From positions 1 through 17,831 of the forward strand of contig DXAH01000022.1 of assembly GCA_019117105.1 (NCBI GenBank): a DNA stretch of 17,831 nt, read 5' to 3'. Shown here in pieces: positions 1-7,280 of this stretch. The notes beneath the pieces are model-generated. The model did no database searches, was not told the origin of the DNA, and saw only the letters and a list, made by a program, of their open reading frames with translations. The stretch is from Duodenibacillus intestinigallinarum. GTDB taxonomy: Bacteria; Pseudomonadota; Gammaproteobacteria; Burkholderiales; Burkholderiaceae_F. Each line of letters opens with the position of its first letter. The stretch's first letter is position 1. The translations under genes and the position numbers were made by a program.

Positions 1-234
1 GTGCTTGCCGCCGGCGCGAATGCACTTCTGAGCCGTGGTGGCTCGCTTCAGGCTCTTGTCAAGACCGAGGAAGTTGTCCTTGAACTGATTCATACCCGCG
101 TTGGTAAAAAGCAGCGTCGGGTCGTCCTGAGGGATCACCGGACTCGAAGCCACAATGGGGTGGCCTTTGCTCTCGAAAAACTTCAAAAAAGCCGTGCGAA
201 TCTCGGCGGCCGTCATGTAGGTGTCGGGTTTCAT
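1..234 (-). CDS. alaS: Alanyl-tRNA synthetase, N-terminal fragment (runs off left edge)
   Basis: The reverse strand from an ATG at 234 reads 78 codons without a stop to the window edge. The product would charge tRNA-Ala in the cytoplasm. The fragment matches the start of class II alanyl-tRNA synthetases: TAAEIRTAFLKFFESKGH, then the motif 1 region with DDPTLLFTNAGMNQFKD, and CIRAGGKH at the edge. This covers only the beginning of the catalytic domain; full enzymes are about 870 residues. A second in-frame ATG at 216 (MTAAEIR) is an equally good start by homology, and neither has a clear Shine-Dalgarno. The gene is divergent from the porin across a 600-bp spacer. Family assignment is very secure; the exact start is not. 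Confidence 0.95.
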   Translation of the reverse strand, partial: MKPDTYMTAAEIRTAFLKFFESKGHPIVASSPVIPQDDPTLLFTNAGMNQFKDNFLGLDKSLKRATTAQKCIRAGGKH

Positions 235-263
235 AAAAAATGTGTCTTATCCGATAAGCAGTA

Positions 264-307
264 CGCCCAATTTCCGGGCGCAACAAAACCGCGGGCTTTG
301 CACCCGC
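264..307 (-). promoter_or_regulatory. Two tandem hairpins in the alaS leader
   Basis: Two compact inverted repeats lie between the candidate alaS promoter and its start codon: CGCCC/GGGCG (264-268 with 276-280) and GCGGG/CCCGC (291-295 with 303-307). Each has a 7-nt loop, and 10 nt separate them. On the alaS transcript both would sit 30-73 nt upstream of the ATG. They may be ordinary leader structure or a translational control element, since alaS is autoregulated in some bacteria. No T-tract follows either stem, so they are not classical terminators. Confidence 0.4.
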
Positions 308-320
308 AACGATTCGGGGA

Positions 321-351
321 ATTTTACAGGAAAGGCTTTGTTCGGAAACAA
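321..351 (-). promoter_or_regulatory. Candidate alaS promoter
   Basis: On the minus strand a TAAAAT hexamer (321-326) preceded by TG resembles a sigma-70 -10 element. A TTGTTT (346-351) lies 19 bp upstream, or alternatively TTTCCG (343-348) lies 16 bp upstream. Both -35 options are imperfect. The position implies a leader of about 80 nt. Confidence 0.35.
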
Positions 352-592
352 TTCCCGGAACATCGCTCTGAGACCGTCCTTCCGAATCTTTCGCTGTGCC
401 GCAAAAGAGAGGCGTTTTGCTCGTAAAGAAAAAAGACTCCTTTGTTTTGGAACAAAAAAGCAAAAAAGCGGACGCCGAAAGTGTTGTTTTTCTACCTCAG
501 CACTAAGTTAAACGTCCTACCGCCCCTAACAATTTCCGCCAACCGAAAATAAGTCATTTCTTAAATAAAATCAGTCAGTTACAAAAATTCAA

Positions 593-621
593 CATGAAAA
601 ATTCGTCATGGACTTTTCATG
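593..621. promoter_or_regulatory. Perfect 8-bp inverted repeat, operator-like, upstream of the porin
   Basis: CATGAAAA at 593-600 and TTTTCATG at 614-621 form an exact inverted repeat around a 13-bp spacer. The centres of the arms lie 21 bp apart, two helical turns, which suits a dimeric regulator. It sits just upstream of a possible -35 element at 631. No regulator can be named from this sequence. Confidence 0.4.
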
Positions 622-630
622 AATCTGTAC

Positions 631-658
631 TTGAACTGAAACAAATAATCCGTATCCT
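631..658 (+). promoter_or_regulatory. Possible porin promoter
   Basis: TTGAAC (631-636) and TATCCT (653-658) are separated by 16 bp. The -35 is good and the -10 is weak. It is the best sigma-70-like pair in the spacer, but it lies about 180 bp from the porin ATG. Confidence 0.25.
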
Positions 659-834
659 CACGTCCGAGTCCTCGCTTGAGGCACCAAAAATAGAAAGAGC
701 CGCATCAAGGATTCTCTGCGATTGTGCACTTTCTCTTGTTGTGTGTGCTCGGGGCAGCGTCACTGTTCCGAAGAAGAAGTAATTTCACACACCGTCATTT
801 ATTTTTTCGGCTTTCTTTCCCAGGAACGTCAATC

Positions 835-2016
835 ATGAAAAAGACTTTGGTTGGTTTGGCTGCTGCCGCGGCAATGTGCAGCGCCTCCGCAGCGTCCGTG
901 ACGCTGTACGGTATCATCGATACCGGCTTTGCCTACAACTCCTACAACGACGACAACTACTCCACTTTGACCGACAATGCCGACAACAGCTTCGGCATGA
1001 TGTCCGGTCAGAGCTCCGGCTCCCGCTTCGGCCTCAAGGGCGTCGAGGAACTCGGCAACGGCCTGACGGTCGGCTTCATCCTCGAAAACGGCTTTAACTC
1101 CGACACCGGCGCCATGGGCGACGACCGACTCTTTAACCGTGAATCGAGCATCTACATCGAAGGCGGCTTCGGTAAGTTCGGTATGGGCCGTCTGAGCACG
1201 CTCGCCAACGATGCCGGCACGACCGGTCTGGGCGGCTACTTCTCCTCCTTCGGTACGGGCTGGGGTGACGTCGGCGTTCAGAGCTACATGCAGGCCTATC
1301 GTCCGACCCGTATGGACAACATGGTCTACTACAAGACCCCGAACTTCGCCGGCGCCGAAGTCTGGGTGCTGTACGGCATGGGTAACGAAGAAGACAAGAC
1401 CTACGAAAACGAATCCTCGCGCGACCGCTACTACGCTGCTGCCGTGACCTACAACAACGGCGGCCTGAGCCTGTACGGCGCTGTCGACGTGTTGAACAAG
1501 GCCAGCTTCGGCACCAACAACACCGCTGACACCGAAGACAACCAGATCACCATCACGGCTGCCGTCAACTACGACTGCGGCTTTGCCAAGTCCTACCTCG
1601 GCGTGCACTGGTTTGACAACGCCAAGGCTGTCGGCTCGAGCAGCTTCGGTGGCGATTGGGGCCGCATGGGCAACTTCAAGGAAGATAACGGTACCGCCGT
1701 CTATTCCGGTTTCGGTGACGCCAACGGCTGGTCCGTGATGCTCGGCGTGGATATTCCGGTCGGCAACGGCAAGGTCAAGACCACCCTCGGCTACTTGGAT
1801 GCCTCCTCCGACAATGAAGATTTCTCCGCCTCTGATGATGTCGATCAGGACCTCAAGCGCTTCATGGTCGGTGCCGGCTACGAGTACTACCTCTCCAAGC
1901 GCACCACCGTCTACATGGGTGCCGGCTACCTGCAGGACAGCATCGATACCGCCAAGGGCAACAGCTACGATCCTTCCTGGGTTCAGGTCAACTGCGGTCT
2001 GAAGCACAAGTTCTAA
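835..2016 (+). CDS. Outer-membrane general porin (Gram-negative porin family, 393 aa)
   Basis: This is a trimeric 16-strand beta-barrel porin for passive diffusion of small solutes across the outer membrane. The start at ATG 835 gives a textbook signal peptide, MKKTLVGLAAAAAMCSASAA, with cleavage just before SVTLYGIIDTG, the conserved first strand of Neisseria/Bordetella porins. An AGGA (822-825) lies 9 nt upstream. The barrel is rich in Gly, Tyr, Asn and Asp, with internal family motifs such as SRFGLKGVEELGNG and ends with CGLKHKF, whose terminal Phe is the Bam recognition residue. Length is typical (about 350-400). A longer frame opening at 724 would destroy the signal peptide and is rejected. 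Codon use is strongly biased, suggesting high expression (inference). The gene stands alone and ends at hairpins facing glmM. Confidence 0.95.
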   Translation: MKKTLVGLAAAAAMCSASAASVTLYGIIDTGFAYNSYNDDNYSTLTDNADNSFGMMSGQSSGSRFGLKGVEELGNGLTVGFILENGFNSDTGAMGDDRLFNRESSIYIEGGFGKFGMGRLSTLANDAGTTGLGGYFSSFGTGWGDVGVQSYMQAYRPTRMDNMVYYKTPNFAGAEVWVLYGMGNEEDKTYENESSRDRYYAAAVTYNNGGLSLYGAVDVLNKASFGTNNTADTEDNQITITAAVNYDCGFAKSYLGVHWFDNAKAVGSSSFGGDWGRMGNFKEDNGTAVYSGFGDANGWSVMLGVDIPVGNGKVKTTLGYLDASSDNEDFSASDDVDQDLKRFMVGAGYEYYLSKRTTVYMGAGYLQDSIDTAKGNSYDPSWVQVNCGLKHKF

Positions 2017-2040
2017 TCGCTTGACTTCAACCGGTGCATC

Positions 2041-2066
2041 GGGAAAGAACCTTCGGCTTCTTTCCC
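2041..2066 (+). terminator. UUCG-capped stem downstream of the porin
   Basis: GGGAAAGAA (2041-2049) pairs with TTCTTTCCC (2058-2066). The apex is a C-TTCG-G tetraloop after one C/C mismatch. There is no proper T-tract, so it may be an mRNA 3'-end stabiliser or a processed terminator of the highly expressed porin. Confidence 0.5.
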
Positions 2067-2090
2067 TTGCCCGGAAGCAGATAAGACAAC

Positions 2091-2123
2091 GGGACGCAAA
2101 TCATCGCATTTGCGTCCCGCTTT
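2091..2123. terminator. Bidirectional terminator between porin and glmM
   Basis: GGGACGCAAAT (2091-2101) and ATTTGCGTCCC (2108-2118) form a perfect 11-bp stem with a 6-nt loop. A weak T-rich tail follows on each strand (GCTTTCGTT on plus, GTTGTCTTAT on minus). It lies between the convergent porin and glmM stops and could serve both. Confidence 0.65.
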
Positions 2124-2143
2124 CGTTGGTGCGGAGGATTTTC

Positions 2144-3478
2144 TCAGTCCAATGCCTGCGCCATACGCTCTGCCAATGTCTGCGCCAGAACCTTATCCCG
2201 GGCTTCAACCATGATGCGAAGCAGAGGTTCTGTTCCCGACGGACGAATCAGCACGCGGCCGCGATCGGCGAGTTCCGCCTCGCACGCCCTGATCTCGGCG
2301 GCAAACTTCTCGTTGGCTTTCCAATCGTAGCCCTTGGCGATGCGTCGGTTGATGAGAACCTGCGGCATCAGCTGCAGATCGGCCGTGAGTTCGGCAAGCG
2401 TCTTGCCGTTTGAGACGACGGCCGCGAGAACTTGCAGAGCGCTAACGATGCCGTCGCCCGTGGTCTGGCAGTCAAGAGCAATCAGATGACCGGAACTTTC
2501 GCCGCCGTAGAGCCACCCCTTTTCCAGCAGCCTTTCCATCACATAGCGATCGCCCACCTTGGCACGCTCAAAGGGAATGCCAAGTTCCGCAAAGCGCTTT
2601 TCCAACGCGAAATTGGTCATCAACGTGCCCACGACACCCGATTTCTTACCCATCGCCTCAATGCGTTCTCGCGCCATGACATACAAAAGCGCGTCGCCGT
2701 TGTACACATTTCCCTTGTTGTCGGCCATGATCAGGCGATCGGCATCGCCGTCAAACGACAGGCCCAAATCGGCACCGGCCTTGGATGTGCGTTCGGCAAG
2801 ATCGTCGGTGTGCGTCGCGCCGACGCCTCGGTTGATGTTAAAGCCGTCGGGTTCGACGCCGTCGGAGACAATGTCGGCACCAAGTTCGTGGAAAACGGAA
2901 GGCGCCGCATGATAGGCCGCACCGTGGGCGCAGTCGAGGTAAAGCTTCATTCCCTTGAGATCCAGCCCCGTCGGGAAGGTGCTCTTGCAGAACTCAACGT
3001 AACGCCCGCAGGCGTCGTCCAAACGATAGGCCTTGCCGAGCGCATCGCTTGCTACGCATTGATAGCCCTTGGTGATTTCGGCTTCGATTTCTTCCTCTAC
3101 GGCATCGGGCAATTTCGTCCCGTCGGCTGAGAAGAACTTGATGCCATTGTCGTGGTACGGATTGTGACTGGCACTGATCACGACGCCCGCGTCCAGTCGC
3201 AAGGCGCGCGTCAGATAGGCAACAGCAGGCGTCGGAACCGGTCCGCACAAAACAATGTCGACGCCCGCAGCGGAAAAGCCCGCCTGAAGAGCAGCTTCAA
3301 GCATATAGCCCGACACGCGCGTGTCTTTGCCGATCAAAACCGTGGCGTGAGCCGTCTTGCTGCGGCGCGCAAACACGCGACCCGCCGCTTGCCCGAGCAG
3401 AAGCACGAAGTCGGGCGTAATCGGCGCTTCACCCACCGTGCCGCGCACGCCATCGGTTCCAAAGAACTGTCTTGCCAT
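2144..3478 (-). CDS. glmM: Phosphoglucosamine mutase (444 aa)
   Basis: The enzyme interconverts glucosamine-6-phosphate and glucosamine-1-phosphate, the cytoplasmic step feeding UDP-GlcNAc for peptidoglycan and LPS. All alpha-D-phosphohexomutase signatures are present: the N-terminal FFGTDGVRG, the phosphoserine loop ISASHNP (Ser about residue 104), the metal loop DGDAD (243-247) and a C-terminal phosphate-binding RPSGTEP. I chose ATG 3478, not a longer frame from 3583, because MARQFFGTDG is the family N-terminus and AGGA lies about 10 nt upstream. Length fits the usual 445. It follows folP by 61 nt in the same direction, the folP-glmM order known from E. coli, so the two are probably cotranscribed. 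Confidence 0.98.
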   Translation of the reverse strand: MARQFFGTDGVRGTVGEAPITPDFVLLLGQAAGRVFARRSKTAHATVLIGKDTRVSGYMLEAALQAGFSAAGVDIVLCGPVPTPAVAYLTRALRLDAGVVISASHNPYHDNGIKFFSADGTKLPDAVEEEIEAEITKGYQCVASDALGKAYRLDDACGRYVEFCKSTFPTGLDLKGMKLYLDCAHGAAYHAAPSVFHELGADIVSDGVEPDGFNINRGVGATHTDDLAERTSKAGADLGLSFDGDADRLIMADNKGNVYNGDALLYVMARERIEAMGKKSGVVGTLMTNFALEKRFAELGIPFERAKVGDRYVMERLLEKGWLYGGESSGHLIALDCQTTGDGIVSALQVLAAVVSNGKTLAELTADLQLMPQVLINRRIAKGYDWKANEKFAAEIRACEAELADRGRVLIRPSGTEPLLRIMVEARDKVLAQTLAERMAQALD

Positions 3479-3539
3479 TTTTCTCAATCCTTTCGTCAAA
3501 CGCCCGCGGCGCTTGCTGCAAAACTCGAATTTTTTAATT

Positions 3540-4397
3540 TTAGCGAGCTGCCTGCATGGCCTGCCAGACGTCAAAGGCCTCACGCGTTTCCTTCACGTCG
3601 TGCACGCGCACGATTTGCGCTCCCCGTTCGGCGGCAAGCAAAGCGCCCGCCACGCTCGAGACGATGCGCTTGGAAGGATCGGGTTGGTTGGCCGCTGCAC
3701 CGATCGAAGTCTTGCGAGAAAGTCCCATCAGATAGGGGCGGCCGCCGGCGACAAAGCGCTCCGTGTGCTTGAGAATGCTGAAATTGTGCTCAAACGTCTT
3801 CCCAAAACCGAAACCCGCGTCCCAGCAAATTTGCTCGAGCCGCACGCCCTTAGCCAGAAGAGCCGCTTCGCGGGCCTTGAGGTACGCTTCGATTTCGCCC
3901 AGCAGATCCTCGTAATCGGGGCGGTTTTGCATCGTCTGCGGCGTTCCCTGCATGTGCATGATCACGAGTCCTGCGCCGCTTTGTGCGGCCACGTCTTCGG
4001 CGCCGGGCAGTTCAAAGGCGCGAATATCATTGAGAATGCAGGCGCCGGCTTCGAGACTGGCCTGCATCACCTCGGGCTTACTTGTGTCAACCGACACGGC
4101 GAAACCCTCTCGGGCAAGCTCGCGCACCACGGGCACCACGCGGCGAATTTCCTCTTCCACACTGACTTCAGCCGCTCCGGGGCGCGTCGACTCGCCGCCC
4201 ACGTCCAAAATGTCGGCTCCCTGCTCGGCCAGGCGCTTGCCCCAGGCCACGGCCGCTTCAAATTCGTTGTGCGTACCGCCGTCGGAAAACGAGTCGGGCG
4301 TCACGTTCACGATACCCATGATCAGAGGCCGCGACAGGTCCAACACGCGGTCACGGCACTGCCACGTCGTCGCACGCTCGAAATTGTCTTTCTGCAC
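3540..4397 (-). CDS. folP: Dihydropteroate synthase (285 aa)
   Basis: It condenses p-aminobenzoate with dihydropterin pyrophosphate in folate synthesis and is the sulfonamide target. The sequence shows both Prosite-type signatures: MGIVNVTPDSFSDGG (27-41) and DVGGESTRPGA (65-75). Also visible are NDIRAF, the pterin-site segment DAGFGFGK (193-200), GLSRKTSIGA (225-234) and the closing RVHDV. The third motif is usually D-P-G-F-G-F-G-K; here Ala replaces Pro. The start is GTG at 4397, preceded by AAAGGA at 6-nt spacing. A terminator-like hairpin lies immediately upstream, so expression depends on read-through from ftsH or a promoter I cannot see. Confidence 0.97.
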   Translation of the reverse strand: MQKDNFERATTWQCRDRVLDLSRPLIMGIVNVTPDSFSDGGTHNEFEAAVAWGKRLAEQGADILDVGGESTRPGAAEVSVEEEIRRVVPVVRELAREGFAVSVDTSKPEVMQASLEAGACILNDIRAFELPGAEDVAAQSGAGLVIMHMQGTPQTMQNRPDYEDLLGEIEAYLKAREAALLAKGVRLEQICWDAGFGFGKTFEHNFSILKHTERFVAGGRPYLMGLSRKTSIGAAANQPDPSKRIVSSVAGALLAAERGAQIVRVHDVKETREAFDVWQAMQAAR

Positions 4398-4410
4398 CGT
4401 CTATCCTTTC

Positions 4411-4438
4411 AAAAAGAACGGCGGGACCGGCCCGCCGT
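4411..4438 (-). terminator. Intrinsic terminator or attenuator between ftsH and folP
   Basis: On the minus strand an 8-bp perfect GC-rich stem, ACGGCGGG/CCCGCCGT (4418-4425 with 4431-4438), has a 5-nt loop and is followed at once by TCTTTTTG. This is the classic intrinsic terminator form. It sits between the ftsH stop (4462) and the folP ribosome binding site, inside a conserved gene cluster. It may end most ftsH transcripts while letting some continue into folP-glmM. Confidence 0.75.
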
Positions 4439-4461
4439 CATTCAGTCATTTCGACCTTAAT

Positions 4462-6411
4462 TTATTTCGGTTCGTCCTTATCCGAAGCAGGAGCTTCAGC
4501 ACTCGTCTCGTCAGCGGGAGCCTTGGCTTCCTGCACCGGCTCCTCGACCTTTTCTTCCTTTCGGGGTTCAGGCTTGGCCGATCCCGTCACCGGAGACTTG
4601 GGAGGACGCGGTTCGTTGCCCGCGAGAATGTCGTCAATCTGGTCGCCGTCAATCGTTTCCCAATCGAGAAGGGCCTTGGCCATGCGGTGCATTTCCTTCT
4701 GATGTCCTTCGATGAGCTCGCGCGCACGCTTGTACTGCTCGTCGAGAATGCGGCGGATTTCAGCATCAACCGCCTGCATGGTCTTTTCCGAGATGTGCGT
4801 GGTCTTCGTCACTGAACGGCCGAGGAACACTTCGCCCTCGTTTTCGGCATAGACCATGACGCCCATCTTGTCGCTCATACCGTAGCGCATCACCATGTCG
4901 CGTGCCAGCTGCGAAGCGCGTTCAAAGTCGTTGCTCGCGCCCGTGGTCATCTGATTCATGAACACTTCTTCTGCAATGCGTCCGCCGAAGAGAATGGCGA
5001 TGCGGGTGAGCAGATAGTCGCGATCGTACGAGTAGCGGTCCTCTTCGGGCAGCTGCATCGTTACGCCAAGCGCTCTGCCGCGCGGAATGATCGTCACCTT
5101 GTGCACCGGATCGGACTTGGGCAGAAGTTTTGCCACCAGCGCGTGACCGGATTCGTGATAGGCCGTGTTTTTGCGTTCGTCCTCGGTCATCACCATGGAG
5201 CGGCGCTCCGCACCCATCATGATCTTGTCCTTGGCAAGTTCGAAGTCGTTCATTTCCACCACGCGGCCGTTGCGGCGGGCGGCAAAGAGAGCGGCTTCGT
5301 TCACCAGATTGGCAAGATCGGCGCCGGAGAATCCCGGAGTGCCGCGCGCGATCACATCGGGCTGCACGTCGGGGCCAATGGGCACCTTCTTCATGTGCAC
5401 ATTGAGAATCTGTTCGCGACCGCGGATGTCGGGCAGCGGCACCACGACCTGGCGGTCGAAGCGGCCCGGACGCATCAGCGCCGGATCGAGCACGTCGGGG
5501 CGGTTGGTTGCGGCAATCACGATGACGTTGGTGCCGGTTTCAAAGCCGTCCATTTCAACGAGCATTTGGTTGAGAGTCTGTTCGCGTTCGTCGTTGCCGC
5601 CGCCGAGACCTGCACCGCGCTGACGGCCCACCGCATCAATTTCATCGATGAAGATGATGCACGGAGCGTTCTTCTTGGCGTTTTCAAACATGTCGCGCAC
5701 GCGAGCCGCGCCCACACCCACGAACATTTCCACGAAGTCGGAACCCGAAATCGAGAAAAACGGCACACCGGCTTCGCCGGCAATGGCCTTGGCAAGCAAG
5801 GTCTTACCGGTACCGGGCGAGCCCACGAGCAAAATGCCGCGCGGAATATGGCCGCCCAAGCGCTGGAAACGCGACGGATCGCGCAGAAACTCCACGACTT
5901 CCTGCACGTCTTCCTTGGCTTCGTCGCAACCGGCCACATCGGAAAAGCGCACTTTATTGGCCGAATCGTCAAGCATGCGCGCCTTGCTCTTTCCGAACGA
6001 GAAAGCGCCCGACTTGCCGCCCTGCATCTGACGCATGAAGAAAATCCACACGCCGATCAAAAGCAGCATCGGGAACCAGCTCACAAGAATCGTCTGCAGG
6101 AACGACGGTTCTTCTTCGGGCTTGCCGAAGACCTGCACGCCGTTTTTACGCAGATCGTCAACCATCCACAGGTCGCCCGGGCTGGTGATCACGTAGGAAG
6201 CGCCTTCGACGGGCGTCACCGTGATCTTGCGGCCCTGCACGTCCACGCGGCGAATCTTGCCGTCCTTGGCATCCTGCATGAACTGCGTGTAGCTCGTCTG
6301 CTCGGCGTTCATGGGCGCTGTGGCCGTGTTGTCAAACTGCCGGAAGACGGTAAAGAGCACAAATGCGATGAGCAACCAGACCGCCACGCGGCCGATCATT
6401 CTGTTGTCCAA
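4462..6411 (-). CDS. ftsH: ATP-dependent zinc metalloprotease FtsH (649 aa)
   Basis: This is an inner-membrane AAA+ protease that degrades misassembled membrane proteins and regulatory substrates. Visible in order: a TM helix (about 8-24), a periplasmic segment, a second TM helix (about 104-126), Walker A GSPGTGKT (197-204), pore motif MFVGVG, Walker B IIFIDEIDA, a second region of homology with RPGRFDR, and the zinc site HESGH (419-423). A charged Pro/Glu/Lys tail ends the protein. The start is TTG at 6411: GAGGA sits about 7 nt before it, whereas the ATG four codons downstream would be too far away, and MDNRMIGRVAVWLL aligns with beta-proteobacterial FtsH. A 211-nt gap from rlmE leaves room for its own promoter; I saw only a weak one (TTAACG and TTTTAT on the minus strand) and no clear sigma-32 site. 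Confidence 0.98.
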   Translation of the reverse strand: MDNRMIGRVAVWLLIAFVLFTVFRQFDNTATAPMNAEQTSYTQFMQDAKDGKIRRVDVQGRKITVTPVEGASYVITSPGDLWMVDDLRKNGVQVFGKPEEEPSFLQTILVSWFPMLLLIGVWIFFMRQMQGGKSGAFSFGKSKARMLDDSANKVRFSDVAGCDEAKEDVQEVVEFLRDPSRFQRLGGHIPRGILLVGSPGTGKTLLAKAIAGEAGVPFFSISGSDFVEMFVGVGAARVRDMFENAKKNAPCIIFIDEIDAVGRQRGAGLGGGNDEREQTLNQMLVEMDGFETGTNVIVIAATNRPDVLDPALMRPGRFDRQVVVPLPDIRGREQILNVHMKKVPIGPDVQPDVIARGTPGFSGADLANLVNEAALFAARRNGRVVEMNDFELAKDKIMMGAERRSMVMTEDERKNTAYHESGHALVAKLLPKSDPVHKVTIIPRGRALGVTMQLPEEDRYSYDRDYLLTRIAILFGGRIAEEVFMNQMTTGASNDFERASQLARDMVMRYGMSDKMGVMVYAENEGEVFLGRSVTKTTHISEKTMQAVDAEIRRILDEQYKRARELIEGHQKEMHRMAKALLDWETIDGDQIDDILAGNEPRPPKSPVTGSAKPEPRKEEKVEEPVQEAKAPADETSAEAPASDKDEPK

Positions 6412-6431
6412 GATATTCCTCTGTCATGCGC

Positions 6432-6458
6432 GGACGGTCTTGCCGTGCAAGGCCGTCC
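6432..6458 (-). promoter_or_regulatory. Hairpin in the ftsH leader
   Basis: Two 12-nt arms (6432-6443 and 6447-6458) pair as GGACGG/CCGTCC plus CTTGC/GCAAG around a 3-nt loop. There is one C/A mismatch in the minus-strand RNA. The base of the stem lies about 10 nt upstream of the ftsH Shine-Dalgarno. No T-tract follows, so it is more likely leader structure than a terminator. Confidence 0.45.
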
Positions 6459-6622
6459 TGTCTCGAATACGTAAATTAAATATGAAGCTGTCGGCGCTCT
6501 TTGTCTGCAGTCAACACCGAGCATAAAAGCCGCCGACACCAAAGCACGTTAAGCCTATCGCAAAAGACGCGCAAATGCCGAGAGCACGTGCGTGAGATTC
6601 GTTAACAAAGTTTGCTTCACGC

Positions 6623-7273
6623 TCACTTGTTCTTCAGGCGGCGTGCCACCACGTACATTTCCGCGCTTGAATTGCGGCTTGCTTCAGGTTTGCGCTGCGC
6701 CACACTCACGAAATGCTTCTTACAGTTTTCAATGAACTGGGAGTAGCCCGACCCCTGAAAGGCCTTCGTGACGAACACGCCCTCGGGCTTGAGGTGCTCG
6801 ACGGCAAAGTCAAGCGCGAGTTCATTGAGAAGCAGACTGGCATTGGCGTCAACCATCGCAATGCCCGAGAGATTCGGCGCCATGTCGCTGATCACGACGT
6901 CGAGCTTGTCGCCTCCGAGAATCTCGTTTAACTTGTCTGCCACTTCCTGTTCGCGAAAGTCCCCCTGCAGGAATGTCACGCCGTCGATGGGCTCCATCGG
7001 CAGGATGTCCATGGCGATGATGCGGCCCTTCAATTCGCCGTTTTTGTCCGTGAGTCGCTCGCGAACGATCTGCGTCCAGCTGCCCGGGGCACTGCCGAGA
7101 TCGGCCACGTTCATGCCGGGACGAAAAAGATGTTCGGTATCGTCCAGCTCCGTGAGTTTATAAACGGAACGGGCGCGATAACCCTCGCGACGGCTCTTCT
7201 TGACGAAAGGGTCGTTGATATGGCGCTCAATCCAAGCGCGGTTGGAACGTAGTTTTTTTAGGGATTTGGGCAT
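6623..7273 (-). CDS. rlmE: 23S rRNA (uridine-2'-O)-methyltransferase RlmE/FtsJ (216 aa)
   Basis: It methylates the ribose of U2552 (E. coli numbering) in the A-loop of 23S rRNA, a late step of large-subunit assembly. The SAM-binding motif DLGSAPGSWTQ (58-68) and the catalytic K-D-K-E tetrad are all visible: K39 in SVYKL, D130 in SDMAPN, K170 in VTKAFQG and E205 in EMYVVA. Length fits the family (about 209). The ATG at 7273 has no Shine-Dalgarno at normal distance. A strong GGAGG lies 15 nt away and would instead suit an in-frame ATT three codons upstream. Its order with ftsH downstream and yhbY divergent is conserved in proteobacteria. Confidence 0.97.
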   Translation of the reverse strand: MPKSLKKLRSNRAWIERHINDPFVKKSRREGYRARSVYKLTELDDTEHLFRPGMNVADLGSAPGSWTQIVRERLTDKNGELKGRIIAMDILPMEPIDGVTFLQGDFREQEVADKLNEILGGDKLDVVISDMAPNLSGIAMVDANASLLLNELALDFAVEHLKPEGVFVTKAFQGSGYSQFIENCKKHFVSVAQRKPEASRNSSAEMYVVARRLKNK

Positions 7274-7280
7274 GAAAACA

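Larger units (their letters stand above)
235..834. other. Divergent alaS/porin spacer without a convincing gene
   Basis: This 600-bp stretch separates alaS (-) and the porin (+). It holds a candidate alaS promoter with two leader hairpins (264-307), A/T-rich sequence around 421-600 with a repeated CAAAAAAG (453-468), a perfect 8-bp inverted repeat at 593-621, and a possible porin promoter near 631-658. A 62-codon frame at 594-782 has no ribosome binding site and low-complexity composition, so I do not call it a gene. The porin leader would be roughly 170 nt if the 631-658 promoter is right, long enough for post-transcriptional control (inference). Confidence 0.6.

Noticed and set aside
235..320. 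T-box riboswitch before alaS
   Set aside because: No T-box sequence or specifier-loop architecture, and T-boxes are not expected in proteobacteria.
594..782. 62-codon frame upstream of the porin
   Set aside because: No Shine-Dalgarno, no recognisable features, and its start lies inside the inverted repeat at 593-621.
829..2007. 392-codon frame antisense to the porin
   Set aside because: Val/Gly/Ala-rich shadow of strongly biased porin codons, no motif or ribosome binding site.
5101..6474. 457-codon frame antisense to ftsH
   Set aside because: His/Ala-rich composition typical of an antisense shadow; ftsH itself is unmistakable.
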